Origin: a virus
DNA: 64,000 bases
Virus record (IMG/VR): IMGVR_UViG_3300009499_000148
Location: 1 to 64,000 of that record
Strand: one strand, 5' to 3'
Below the pieces are notes generated by a model, which saw nothing but the letters and a program-made list of their open reading frames with translations, was not told the origin of the DNA and did no database searches. Numbering within the stretch: the first letter of the stretch is position 1; each line of letters begins with the position of its first letter. This document shows, one piece after another, positions 37,240-44,822 of the stretch. The position numbers and the translations under genes are program-made.

Positions 37240-37385
37240 TATGACACGAGTTCTCTTTGGACCAATGTGCTCTAGGCTTTCGCTCAATAAAACCATCGTA
37301 TATTATGCTAGTGTCGCATTCACGCACGTATCAGTGATACGAGCATTATGCTTCATGACACCGTCGATTCTTAAAATCACAACAT

Positions 37386-37415
37386 ATTATACATGATGCA
37401 TCACAACACAATCAA
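37386..37415 (-). promoter_or_regulatory. Candidate sigma70-type promoter (TTGATT-N18-TATAAT)
   Basis: On the minus strand, TTGATT (37415-37410) is followed after 18 bases by a perfect TATAAT (37391-37386). It lies in the 170-base gap upstream of the endonuclease and intein-glycosyltransferase genes. The leader would be about 140 nt and contains a small hairpin (GTATCA/TGATAC near 37330). Confidence 0.38.
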
Positions 37416-37858
37416 CGATTGTCGCATGTCACGGTCTCATATGCATCAAGACCCATGACGACATCATCAACCACAAGCACAGGCATCAGTCTTGTGGTGC
37501 CATCAACAGTCAATACTCTTATGAACGACACGAGCCTAGCATCAATCACGTCTCTCGTGGTAAATTTCGACACAGAAGATGAATGATTAAGCTCTTTAAG
37601 CTCAGCATCAGATAGTTGCATGTACATGATGCTGACTACATTTGTCTCGTTATCAACGACAGTCACATACACTGTAGCAGTATTATGCAACATGCTATCA
37701 TAAATTAGTGTCTTTCTATATGCATCAAATACCGACAGTCCATACTCAGCGTACAACTGCGACTTGCATATACGTTCAAGACACATCACACTCTCAGCAT
37801 GATTATGCTTTGATACAAGGAGTGTTCCAACAGCTGGCATATGCACGTTATCAGGCAT
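37412..37858 (-). CDS. Hypothetical protein, 148 aa
   Basis: ATG 37858 is chosen. It overlaps the stop of the upstream gene by eight bases, whereas a longer start would lie deep inside that gene. The protein is mixed alpha/beta with no membrane segment or motif. Notable segments are VGTLLVSKHNHAESVMCLE, TVYVTVVDNETNVVSIMYM and LMPVLVVDDVVMGLDAY. The clean strand pattern suggests a single compact domain. It is transcribed after the RecB-like nuclease and another unknown gene. Function not recognised. Confidence 0.62.
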   Translation of the reverse strand: MPDNVHMPAVGTLLVSKHNHAESVMCLERICKSQLYAEYGLSVFDAYRKTLIYDSMLHNTATVYVTVVDNETNVVSIMYMQLSDAELKELNHSSSVSKFTTRDVIDARLVSFIRVLTVDGTTRLMPVLVVDDVVMGLDAYETVTCDNR

Positions 37859-38366
37859 CGATGACATCAAACATCGGACAGTACATGATATCACCGACAA
37901 CGACAGCTGGTATCGACAACAACTCACCCGCCCGTGATAGCAAGGTCACGATGCTGATGGCATCATCTGGAATCCGAAACCCATGATGATAAGCATCGAA
38001 TGTTGCAACTGTTGAAGTCGTTGCTGAGACTGACTGTCTTGGGCTGAACTGATACAGTAATGCTGCTGCATCATCATCATGAAGCACGTACTCACGCATC
38101 CATTTTTGACGACCAACGTTGTATGAAGCTATGATATGAACGCTGAATGCAAGTGAATTAGCGCTATATGAGGATTTAAGCACTCTTATGTTTATGTCAT
38201 ACATCTCGTTCGATGTGGGCGCCATTGGCTTCGTGATAAGCGTTCCATCAAGTGTTTGTGTGCATATCAAATCATTGTGATGACGATCGATACTGATGAG
38301 CATTAAAACATCTGCGTCGTTACGAAACGAAACAAGTGAGCCATTCTTTGGAATTGTGAAGCTCAC
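37851..38366 (-). CDS. Hypothetical protein, 171 aa
   Basis: Predominantly beta-stranded (GSLVSFRNDADVLMLISID, TLLSRAGELLSIPAVVVGD), no signal peptide. It overlaps the start of the following unknown gene by eight bases and the stop of the RecB-like nuclease by four. The last 40 residues show the same 'IPAVVVGDIMYCPMFD' rhythm as the end of the next protein ('LMPVLVVDDVVMGLDAY'). The two small neighbours may therefore be distant duplicates, which is only a visual impression. Function unknown. Confidence 0.62.
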   Translation of the reverse strand: MSFTIPKNGSLVSFRNDADVLMLISIDRHHNDLICTQTLDGTLITKPMAPTSNEMYDINIRVLKSSYSANSLAFSVHIIASYNVGRQKWMREYVLHDDDAAALLYQFSPRQSVSATTSTVATFDAYHHGFRIPDDAISIVTLLSRAGELLSIPAVVVGDIMYCPMFDVIDA

Positions 38367-39235
38367 TCTATCTCCTGTGGAGCAACAGGTGTCGATGGTC
38401 TGACACCATCAGGACACAGCTCTGTGCCAGCAAACTCACAGAACTTACATGCCTCCCTGTTCTTAAGGAACCATCCCTTCTTGACAGCACGGACGTGGTT
38501 GTCGATGATTCTCATGCCCCGTGCAACAGGAGATGGACCTGCAGAGACCCTGATGAATTGGACTGAGCTTCCAACCTTGCCATCACGCTTTAAAAGCCCG
38601 AAGGCACACCTGACATCACGTGTGTTGATATCATGCTTCTTGCACCAAAAATTCTTATACAGTAAGAGTTGTAGCTGAACGTTGAAGTCGTTCTGTTTCT
38701 CACGCGACCAACCCCATCCACAGGTCTTCCAGTCTATCATCCAATACTTCTTACGGCCCCTCTTATCTCTAACGACGATGATTGCGTCGATGAAGCCCTT
38801 GAAGCTGATTTGTTGGTTTTCAATTGCCTCGTAGAGAGGCTCCTCTGCTGCATAACACTCCCATCCGGGAAACGTCTCATCAAGGTATGCAGGAACATCA
38901 TCGCAGATGCGACTCACCATCCCAATCCAATCATCGACACACCCAAACCCATGCGGAGCCCACGACGGGAATGGTCCCTTCGTGAAGAGCTCCTCGTTGT
39001 TTTTCCAATCCTCGCGGATGATATCAATCGCAATCTGTTTATTCATCACACGCGTCTTGATGTAATTCTCAGTCGATGCATGGATTGCTGTGCCAAACCC
39101 GAGATGTGGTGTTGGAACGAACACACCCTTCTTCTCGATATGAATCAAACGATGACGCCACGGACACTTCAACCAATCTCCAAGCTCAGAAAATGAGATG
39201 TGTTTCTTTCCTGTCGGCCACGCAAAATCAGACAT
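38363..39235 (-). CDS. RecB/Cas4-like PD-(D/E)XK nuclease
   Basis: 290 aa from ATG 39235. ISFSELGDWLKCPWRHRL is the conserved first helix with an early Cys, and GTAIHASTENYIK supplies the catalytic His region. FKGFIDAIIVVRD and KYWMIDWKTCGWG give the GxxD...DxK core, and VQLQLLLYKNF is the QxxxY motif. Three more Cys near the C-terminus (CKFCEFAG and ELCPDG), together with the early CPW, form the four-Cys set that holds an iron-sulfur cluster in Cas4/AddB-type nucleases. The role is probably DNA end processing in phage recombination or replication. Confidence 0.82.
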   Translation of the reverse strand: MSDFAWPTGKKHISFSELGDWLKCPWRHRLIHIEKKGVFVPTPHLGFGTAIHASTENYIKTRVMNKQIAIDIIREDWKNNEELFTKGPFPSWAPHGFGCVDDWIGMVSRICDDVPAYLDETFPGWECYAAEEPLYEAIENQQISFKGFIDAIIVVRDKRGRKKYWMIDWKTCGWGWSREKQNDFNVQLQLLLYKNFWCKKHDINTRDVRCAFGLLKRDGKVGSSVQFIRVSAGPSPVARGMRIIDNHVRAVKKGWFLKNREACKFCEFAGTELCPDGVRPSTPVAPQEIE

Positions 39236-39286
39236 ATATAATAATATCAACGCTTTGCATCATCGTTCATGATGCTACCCTTCGCA

Positions 39287-39553
39287 TCAGTCGTCGTTGT
39301 AGCCACTACCCGCGCATGCGCCACACGGAGGTGAGCCAGCGCTGTCATAGTAACCAGACCCGTTGCATGCAACACATCTCGACCCGATGCTATCAGCATC
39401 GAGACGTCGTAACAGCTCTTCACGAACAGACATGATGCGCTTCCTGTTATCCATCTCATTGCCTATCGATGATTCGCTTTCGAGCAAATCGACTAGCTCA
39501 ACAGTCGTCAATCCTTTCAAATATGTTCTGTTGTGTGGTAAATCACCGTTCAT
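39287..39553 (-). CDS. Small protein with DnaJ-type zinc finger, 88 aa
   Basis: ATG 39553 lies just after the GmhA stop, with GGGTGA in ribosome-site position. The upstream ATG at 39592 would overlap GmhA by 34 bases. The C-terminus has two CxxCxGxG-type units (CVACNGSGYYD and CGACAGSGYND), the zinc-binding motif of DnaJ and similar small phage proteins. The N-terminal part is a short helical segment (TTVELVDLLESES). Without a J domain it is not a chaperone co-factor in the usual sense. Likely a small structural zinc protein of unknown role. Confidence 0.72.
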   Translation of the reverse strand: MNGDLPHNRTYLKGLTTVELVDLLESESSIGNEMDNRKRIMSVREELLRRLDADSIGSRCVACNGSGYYDSAGSPPCGACAGSGYNDD

Positions 39554-39558
39554 GATAC

Positions 39559-40137
39559 TCACCCGTCCTTCAGCATCAACGTATCGATGCATTCACATAT
39601 GATGTGCTCAACAGCCAACATCCTCTCCTGGATGATTGCTGTCGTTGAGCCGCCGACAGCAATAGCGACATCAGACAGTTTCTCAAGCCTCGTGTCTTTC
39701 CCACCCACAAGCCCAATCGTCTTCAGGGCCCTCTCTCTAGCATACTCCATTGCATTGAGGATGCTCTTGGATGAACCCGATGTGCTGATACCAAGGATGA
39801 CATCATCAGGATTACACAGCGCTTCTAGCTGTCTCCTAAAGACATAGTCGTACTCCCAATCATTGGCAATCGCAGTAAGCGCTGATGTGTCTGTTGTGAG
39901 CGCGATGGCAGGAAGACCCTCCCTATCACGTCTGAAGCGACCAACGAGCTCAGCCGCCATGTGCTGTGAGTCAGCGGCGGAGCCGCCATTACCACATATG
40001 AATAAGCGACCACCCCTGTTGAAAGCTGAAACAATCAGACATGCTGCATCACAAATCTCTGGAGCAACATCATGAAGCGCGGGCCGGAAGCCACGCCTAT
40101 CATCAATGAGCTCATGTATGTCTTTAAGAAGCTTCAT
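39559..40137 (-). CDS. gmhA: Phosphoheptose isomerase-like SIS domain protein (GmhA family)
   Basis: 192 aa, full length for the family. The SIS-domain hallmarks are present: FICGNGGSAADSQHMAAEL, then GRFRRDREGLPAIALTTD, ILGISTSGSSKSI and a C-terminal QERMLAVEHIICECID. GmhA converts sedoheptulose-7-phosphate to D-glycero-D-manno-heptose-7-phosphate, the first step of ADP- or GDP-heptose synthesis. No other heptose genes (kinase, phosphatase) are visible in the window, so it may borrow host enzymes or act on another sugar phosphate. It lies four bases from NeuB and is clearly part of the sugar operon. Confidence 0.85.
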   Translation of the reverse strand: MKLLKDIHELIDDRRGFRPALHDVAPEICDAACLIVSAFNRGGRLFICGNGGSAADSQHMAAELVGRFRRDREGLPAIALTTDTSALTAIANDWEYDYVFRRQLEALCNPDDVILGISTSGSSKSILNAMEYARERALKTIGLVGGKDTRLEKLSDVAIAVGGSTTAIIQERMLAVEHIICECIDTLMLKDG

Positions 40138-40140
40138 TTC

Positions 40141-41067
40141 TTAACCCAGTGTGTTCGTCTTTCGAAGCTTCTTGATTATGGGTTGCTCACTGTCATAAAC
40201 CCTCTTGACACCGTTACCCATCATCGATGTCGTGATGCGAACGTAATCAACGAGCTTCTTCACACCCTCAGGTTCAAGGCTTGCGCTCTGGTCTGAACCG
40301 TATGACGTTCTATCGAGTGTGATATGGAACTCAAGCATCTTTGCACCAAGAGCGACGACGGCGGGAACCCATGACAGGCCTGAGTAGTGATTTGAAAAAC
40401 CGATGTTCGGTCGCGACCTATCGTTGAACGTCATAGTCGTCATGCTCAGGTTCTTGAGACCCATATCCACGGCACGTGCAAGGCGTGGGATGATGTCGAA
40501 TGAATCGTTCAGAGTTCGAATGTAGCTCAGGTTCATCTCTTCTGGCTTCGTTGGATATGTGCTTGTGCAATGGAGGATTGTGTCAAGGCTTGTGCCAAGA
40601 ATATCACACGCTCTGAATATCTGTTCCTCTGTCGCCATTCCCGTCGATAGGATGACTGGCTTCCTCGTCATGACCAACCGCTCAAGAAAACGAACGTCAG
40701 TCAGCAATGCTGATGCGACCTTATGAAAGGGTACATCGAAATTGTTATCGATGAAATCGACTGACAACTTATCCCAACATGAGACGAACCATCCGATGCC
40801 ACGCTCACGACAGTGCTTATCGATGGCGTGGTATTCATCTAGACCAAACTCAAGTCCCTCTTTTTGAGCACGGTTCGTCTTTCCCCACGGGCTTTCACGA
40901 GGAGCATCTAGCTCTTCCTGTGTGTAGCATGTGTTGATGTCCCGCTTCTGAAACTTTATGTAATCGCAACCACTATCTGCAGCTACGTCGATAAGCTTCC
41001 TAGCAATGTCAATCGAACCGTTTGCGTTAATCCCTGCCTCGGCAACAAGCGTGATACCATTAATCAT
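40141..41067 (-). CDS. NeuB-family acidic sugar (nonulosonate) synthase
   Basis: 308 aa from ATG 41067, preceded by GGGG at good spacing; a GTG at 41091 is possible but not needed. Family motifs: LVAEAGINANGSIDIARKLI, CDYIKFQKRDIN, PVILSTGMATEEQI, LHCTSTYPTKPEEMNL, IGFSNHYSG and LEFHITLDR. These are the PEP-binding TIM barrel of sialic acid and legionaminic acid synthases. The usual C-terminal antifreeze-like SAF domain (about 60 residues) is essentially absent: the protein ends shortly after DSEQPIIKKLRK. It would condense PEP with an aldose-type precursor. Confidence 0.85.
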   Translation of the reverse strand: MINGITLVAEAGINANGSIDIARKLIDVAADSGCDYIKFQKRDINTCYTQEELDAPRESPWGKTNRAQKEGLEFGLDEYHAIDKHCRERGIGWFVSCWDKLSVDFIDNNFDVPFHKVASALLTDVRFLERLVMTRKPVILSTGMATEEQIFRACDILGTSLDTILHCTSTYPTKPEEMNLSYIRTLNDSFDIIPRLARAVDMGLKNLSMTTMTFNDRSRPNIGFSNHYSGLSWVPAVVALGAKMLEFHITLDRTSYGSDQSASLEPEGVKKLVDYVRITTSMMGNGVKRVYDSEQPIIKKLRKTNTLG

Positions 41068-41121
41068 ATCTCTAACCCCTAAGCTGTCCACAACGTAAGT
41101 TTCATTGTATAGTCCTATTGT

Positions 41122-41592
41122 TTACTTAAAAAATGCACGTATATATGTTTTAAAGTTTTTTACAAAAACAAAGAACATATGAAACTGTAATGATATAGAT
41201 GTGTCATACTTCAACATGATTCGATATGCTCTCAACCATGCATTAAATTCAAAACGAACTCTATGGAAATCAACTCTATCATCAGAAAAATCTTCGCTGA
41301 GTCTTATATAGCCTTCTTTTTCTTGTTGAGTATGTCCATATTCATGTAATAAAACACATGCACACTCTTTAATATTAAAAGGCCAATGTATTGAATATAA
41401 AGAACTAGCTTTGGGTGAAAAATCTTCACTTAAAAATAAAAAAGGCCTTAAGGCAAATTTCGGCGATATTCTTACTTGAAGTGGTATTTTTTCATACTGA
41501 AAATTTCGATTGTCAAATATCAATTTTTGTGAATGAGGTTGACTATCAATAATATGATTCCAAAGCCTATTACACTTAATGTTATTACACAT
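41122..41592 (-). CDS. Small zincin-like protein with HEYGH motif, 156 aa
   Basis: ATG 41592 overlaps the SDR stop (TGATG). The key feature is CVLLHEYGHTQQEKEGYI: a hydrophobic helix with HExxH, the zinc-binding and catalytic motif of metallopeptidases, and a Glu/Gln-rich continuation. No signal peptide is seen. The C-terminus is hydrophobic and aromatic (FHMFFVFVKNFKTYIRAFF), perhaps amphipathic. The gene is much more AT-rich than the SDR and NeuB genes around it, as are the orphan and endonuclease genes, which suggests a separate origin. It could be an anti-host protease or a toxin-like moron. Function inferred from one motif only. Confidence 0.6.
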   Translation of the reverse strand: MCNNIKCNRLWNHIIDSQPHSQKLIFDNRNFQYEKIPLQVRISPKFALRPFLFLSEDFSPKASSLYSIHWPFNIKECACVLLHEYGHTQQEKEGYIRLSEDFSDDRVDFHRVRFEFNAWLRAYRIMLKYDTSISLQFHMFFVFVKNFKTYIRAFFK

Positions 41593-42383
41593 CACCACGC
41601 TCTCCATCCTGCATCGATCGCGATATCGGCGCCCGTGACGTAGCTCGACATATCGCTAGCAAGGAATGCAATCACGCCCTTGAGCTCCTCGGGTCTTCCA
41701 ACGCGGCCCAACATGGTCTTCTTCTGAAGCTCTTCCTCGAACCATCCCCTGTCGTTATCAAAGCTACCCGGCCGTGAGAACGATCCAGGAGAGATGCTGT
41801 TGCAACGTATCCCATGCTTTCCACCGATGGCTGCGATGTATCGCGTTGCCTGCAACATCGCTGCCTTCATCGCACCGTATTGTATCGCATTTCCCATTCC
41901 AGGTGTGTCCCTGTAGATTGCATGATTGGGTGCAACATGTCCAAGCATCGATGCGACATTGATGATGCTCCCACCACCCTGTGCTTTCATCACACCATAC
42001 ACTACCTGTGTCAGCATCAGAGGCCCAACGAACCCATCAGTCGCTGCACGTGTCGCACCGTCGACCGTGAGATTCTCAAAATCAAGCTCCTTGCTCCACT
42101 CATGGCTGTTATTGACTAGAATGTCGATGCGACCCGTTCTGTTGAGAACGACATCAACGATTGATGACATCGGGTCTGCTGTGACGTCAGCGACGACTGT
42201 GTGAAAGTTGCTGACATTGATGTGTGTCGTGAATGATGTGCTCTTACCCCTCGACACGGCAAAGACATCACAGCCAAGCTCACTCAATGTCTCACACATC
42301 GGAGCGCCGAGCCACCCAGTGCCTCCAGTGACTATCGCAGTGCGACCCTTGAGGTCAATCAGCTCATTTATCGGTTTCATCAT
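41592..42383 (-). CDS. Short-chain dehydrogenase/reductase
   Basis: About 263 aa. ATG 42383 and the adjacent ATG 42380 are both possible. TAIVTGGTGWLGAPMCETL is the NAD(P)-binding Gly-rich loop, VNNS the structural NNxG-like site, INVASMLG carries the catalytic Ser and YGAMKAAMLQ is the YxxxK pair. The C-terminal YVTGADIAIDAGWRAW is the usual SDR end. A second SDR lies at 44139-44822. Next to NeuB and a TIM-barrel isomerase it probably oxidises or reduces a sugar intermediate. The substrate is unknown. Confidence 0.85.
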   Translation of the reverse strand: MMKPINELIDLKGRTAIVTGGTGWLGAPMCETLSELGCDVFAVSRGKSTSFTTHINVSNFHTVVADVTADPMSSIVDVVLNRTGRIDILVNNSHEWSKELDFENLTVDGATRAATDGFVGPLMLTQVVYGVMKAQGGGSIINVASMLGHVAPNHAIYRDTPGMGNAIQYGAMKAAMLQATRYIAAIGGKHGIRCNSISPGSFSRPGSFDNDRGWFEEELQKKTMLGRVGRPEELKGVIAFLASDMSSYVTGADIAIDAGWRAW

Positions 42384-43191
42384 ACCCAAGAATTCTATTA
42401 ACAAATGCAACGTTGTTCATGAAAAGCTCTTTCTCTTTGCCGTTCTCACCGCGTGCTGTCTGAAACGTCACATACTCTACACATGGCCATCCCTTGATGT
42501 ACTCGATATCATCCAACGAGGTGTTTCCCTGACCGAGTGGCACTGTCGAACCAAGCCTCTTTGAAAAATCCTTCACATGAACATTATCAACCCATTTGCT
42601 GACATGCTTATCGTAATCTGTGATGTAGATGCCGTGCTTCGTCATGTTTCCCGTGTCCATCGTGATACGAAAAACATCATCATGCTTGTTCAAGAGCTGC
42701 ATCATCGCCTCTAACGTGTACGGGTCGAGGTCTGTCTCTAAAGAGAACGTGATGCCTTTCCATATCCTAGCGACATTGACGAGCTCCATCATCACGCAAA
42801 GCATGAGTGATGTATCGTGTGCAAGCGATGCCTTCTCAAGGAATGGAAGCACAAGCTTTCTGATGTGTTGCTTCTGCAACGTTACACATGCATCAGCCAA
42901 CACTCTGCTTCTGAACGATGACGATATGAACTCATCAGATATCAGAACGTCTAGACACACTGCACTGACATCAACGGGTAGCTTTCTCACATCACACCTG
43001 TCAAGCTGCAACACTGACTCACGCTCAGTCCATATCCACTCGATGTGTGATGCTTTGACCTCACGTGCTATGTCAAACTCTTCTTCCCATCGACCCCATG
43101 GAAAGCTCTGGATGAAATCACTCTCCTGTGGAAGAAGACGTCCCTGTATCACACCGTACATACGCGGTGTCGTGCGTATGAAATCACTCAT
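42364..43191 (-). CDS. Sugar phosphate isomerase/epimerase-like TIM barrel protein
   Basis: 275 aa. MYGVIQGRLLPQES and SFPWGRWEEEFDIAREV lead into HIEWIWTERE, the usual first two strands of the AP endonuclease 2/xylose-isomerase-like family. ITFSLETDLDP, RITMDTGNMTKHG and VDNVHVKDFSKR supply the conserved Glu, Asp and His metal ligands. LGQGNTSLDDIEYI is the conserved loop after the last ligand. It would isomerise or epimerise a sugar. It overlaps the SDR gene by about 20 bases and the small gene before it by eight. A DNA repair role is unlikely because of the sugar-gene context. Confidence 0.8.
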   Translation of the reverse strand: MSDFIRTTPRMYGVIQGRLLPQESDFIQSFPWGRWEEEFDIAREVKASHIEWIWTERESVLQLDRCDVRKLPVDVSAVCLDVLISDEFISSSFRSRVLADACVTLQKQHIRKLVLPFLEKASLAHDTSLMLCVMMELVNVARIWKGITFSLETDLDPYTLEAMMQLLNKHDDVFRITMDTGNMTKHGIYITDYDKHVSKWVDNVHVKDFSKRLGSTVPLGQGNTSLDDIEYIKGWPCVEYVTFQTARGENGKEKELFMNNVAFVNRILGYDETDK

Positions 43192-43375
43192 CGCTTTTCA
43201 ACATCCGTGAGACGCTGTCAGTGATTGACGACGTCAATGAACCCACAAGAGGTATGTGCAACAGAGAATGTGCATTTATGATATCGATTCGATTGATAAG
43301 CACATTCTCTGTATACTGAATGTTTCGACCTGAGAAGTCAAGGGCATCAGTCATACACACGCCCGACGCTTTCAT
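43184..43375 (-). CDS. Small hypothetical protein, 63 aa
   Basis: The start forms an ATGA overlap with the 43372 stop of the upstream gene and the end overlaps the TIM-barrel start by eight bases. This tight coupling supports a real gene despite its size. It has a central hydrophobic stretch (HSLLHIPLVGSLTSSI) too short and polar for a sure membrane helix. No family recognised. Confidence 0.55.
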   Translation of the reverse strand: MKASGVCMTDALDFSGRNIQYTENVLINRIDIINAHSLLHIPLVGSLTSSITDSVSRMLKSDE

Positions 43376-43929
43376 CGATTGTCCTCGTACAGTGCGGCGC
43401 GCCTGGCAGAGCGTTCTAGCTCTGAGATGATGCCGCTAAGACCGAAAATACAATCACCTGAAAGAATCAGCTCCTGCATACCTATGAACGTAGATGTTTC
43501 TGTCGTGTTGAGATTCCAGATACGCTTGAACTGCTTAGAGTGTAGCATGCAAACATCACCCATCGGTTCTCCATCATCGTTAACGATTGCAAAGACGTAA
43601 TACGTGTCATCGCCGTCTTTATTGAATGACTCAACATGGTCGTGTGTAGCAGTGATTGTCGTTCCATTTTTCACAGACTTACAGCTCAATCTTGCGAATC
43701 GCCGACCGTTCGAATAAAGCAAGATGCCGCCGTACCTCTCGTCTAGGCTCGGTATGAATGATGAAAACAGCTGCCTCGATGAAGACTTTCCACAAAACGC
43801 GTCGATTAGTTGTTTAATTGTCACGATACGAACACAATCAACATTCAACTTGGCGCTCAACATCCGCTGCATATATTTTTCAAAATCATGGCCCTGCTTA
43901 GCTCTGCCTGATTCTTTATCATACGTCAT
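43372..43929 (-). CDS. Hypothetical protein, 185 aa, possible nuclease-like fold
   Basis: ATG 43929 is preceded by GGAG at six bases. The TTG at 43941 is not favoured. The start AKQGHDFEKYMQRML (helix with Glu) and a later strand-turn RFARLSCKSVKNG resemble the first helix and the E/D-x-K strand of restriction-type PD-(D/E)XK folds, but the acidic residue before the Lys is replaced (SCK), so catalysis is doubtful. It lies between a Cys-rich small protein and a 63-aa protein in a coupled run. The function is unknown and the fold idea is speculative. Confidence 0.6.
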   Translation of the reverse strand: MTYDKESGRAKQGHDFEKYMQRMLSAKLNVDCVRIVTIKQLIDAFCGKSSSRQLFSSFIPSLDERYGGILLYSNGRRFARLSCKSVKNGTTITATHDHVESFNKDGDDTYYVFAIVNDDGEPMGDVCMLHSKQFKRIWNLNTTETSTFIGMQELILSGDCIFGLSGIISELERSARRAALYEDNR

Positions 43930-43941
43930 GATGCTCTCCAA

Positions 43942-44154
43942 TCAAATCTCATTAGCACACGTGCGTGTGCATTCATCGCAACAGTTGCAGACATCATCAT
44001 CACAACCGTTGACGTCGCTATCATATGGGCATGGATGACGTTTAGTGCCAGCGTTTATGCCGCACTTTTTGCATTTTCTTTTTCGTTGTCTCTTAACGTC
44101 AATCGGCTTCACACTCTCATCACTGCTTTCATCATGTTTCATATGATTGTCCAT
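43942..44154 (-). CDS. Small cysteine-rich, probably zinc-binding protein, 70 aa
   Basis: Eight Cys lie within the C-terminal half: KCKKCGINAG, HPCPYD, NGCDDDVCNCCDECTRTC. The first CxxC with a later cluster suggests one or two zinc sites. The N-terminus is charged and His-rich (MDNHMKHDESSDES), followed by a very basic patch (KRQRKRKCKK). Its start lies inside the end of the SDR gene, so it is coupled to it. Could be a nucleic-acid-binding or metal-sequestering peptide. No family recognised. Confidence 0.6.
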   Translation of the reverse strand: MDNHMKHDESSDESVKPIDVKRQRKRKCKKCGINAGTKRHPCPYDSDVNGCDDDVCNCCDECTRTCANEI

Positions 44155-44822
44155 CCACCGTCAATGATTATCTCTGCACCCGTCATGTATCTGTTATCTT
44201 GTGAAAGAAGCATTCTCATGGCTGGCTCAAGGTCCTTCAGTGAAGCCATCCTACCCATCGGTGCATACGAGCCATATAGGTTCTTAAACTCAATCGGTTG
44301 GTCATGTGAGACACCGCCAGGAACGATGCAGTTGACGCGTATGTCGGGTGCAAGATGCACAGCAAGGATTCGTGTCAGATGTGCAACGCCCGCTTTCGAC
44401 ACAGAGTAACCAACGTGCTTATGAGCGCCGTCATACATGTCTGGTCGAGCAGAGACGATGCCAGTCGATGCACCAAAATTAACGATGTTGCCGTGCTTGT
44501 TGTTTCGTGCATACTCACGACAGACTGAAAAGAGCGACGTGAGATTGACCTCAAGACAGTCTCTAAAGCTCTGCAAAGGAAGGTCGAACAGCGTTCCTCT
44601 CTTCTCACCTGAAGCAACGTGGTCGTTGAATGCGAACAGATTCACTATCGATGATGCCTGGCCCTGCGGAGATGCAAAGAACTCCCTGACATACGCTTCA
44701 TCAGTGAGGTCATGGCCGAGCGCGACATCAAGCTCGATGACCTCCTCAAGCAACGTATTCATTATGAACTGCACCATGTGCTGTCCAATCAATCCCCTAG
44801 AACCTGCAACTATCACAGTCAT
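44139..44822 (-). CDS. Short-chain dehydrogenase/reductase (second copy)
   Basis: 227 aa. VIVAGSRGLIGQHMVQFI is the cofactor loop, IVNFGASTGIV the Ser site, and YSVSKAGVAHLTRIL the YxxxK pair. VNCIVPGGVSHD and MTGAEIIIDGGWTII complete the fold. The start is preceded by GAGG at seven bases and overlaps the endonuclease stop by four bases. The gene therefore follows the Vsr-type endonuclease, which splits the operon between aminotransferase and SDR. Likely acts on a nucleotide-linked or free sugar in the same pathway as the other SDR. Confidence 0.85.
   Translation of the reverse strand: MTVIVAGSRGLIGQHMVQFIMNTLLEEVIELDVALGHDLTDEAYVREFFASPQGQASSIVNLFAFNDHVASGEKRGTLFDLPLQSFRDCLEVNLTSLFSVCREYARNNKHGNIVNFGASTGIVSARPDMYDGAHKHVGYSVSKAGVAHLTRILAVHLAPDIRVNCIVPGGVSHDQPIEFKNLYGSYAPMGRMASLKDLEPAMRMLLSQDNRYMTGAEIIIDGGWTII

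Noticed and set aside
39247-39459. A 70-codon open frame on the minus strand
   Set aside because: It overlaps the DnaJ-type zinc-finger gene (39287-39553) in another frame. The zinc-finger frame has CxxCxGxG motifs and a better start.
42364-43191. DNA repair endonuclease IV for the TIM-barrel gene
   Set aside because: The metal-ligand pattern fits the broad family, but the neighbours are all sugar enzymes, so sugar isomerase or epimerase is more likely.
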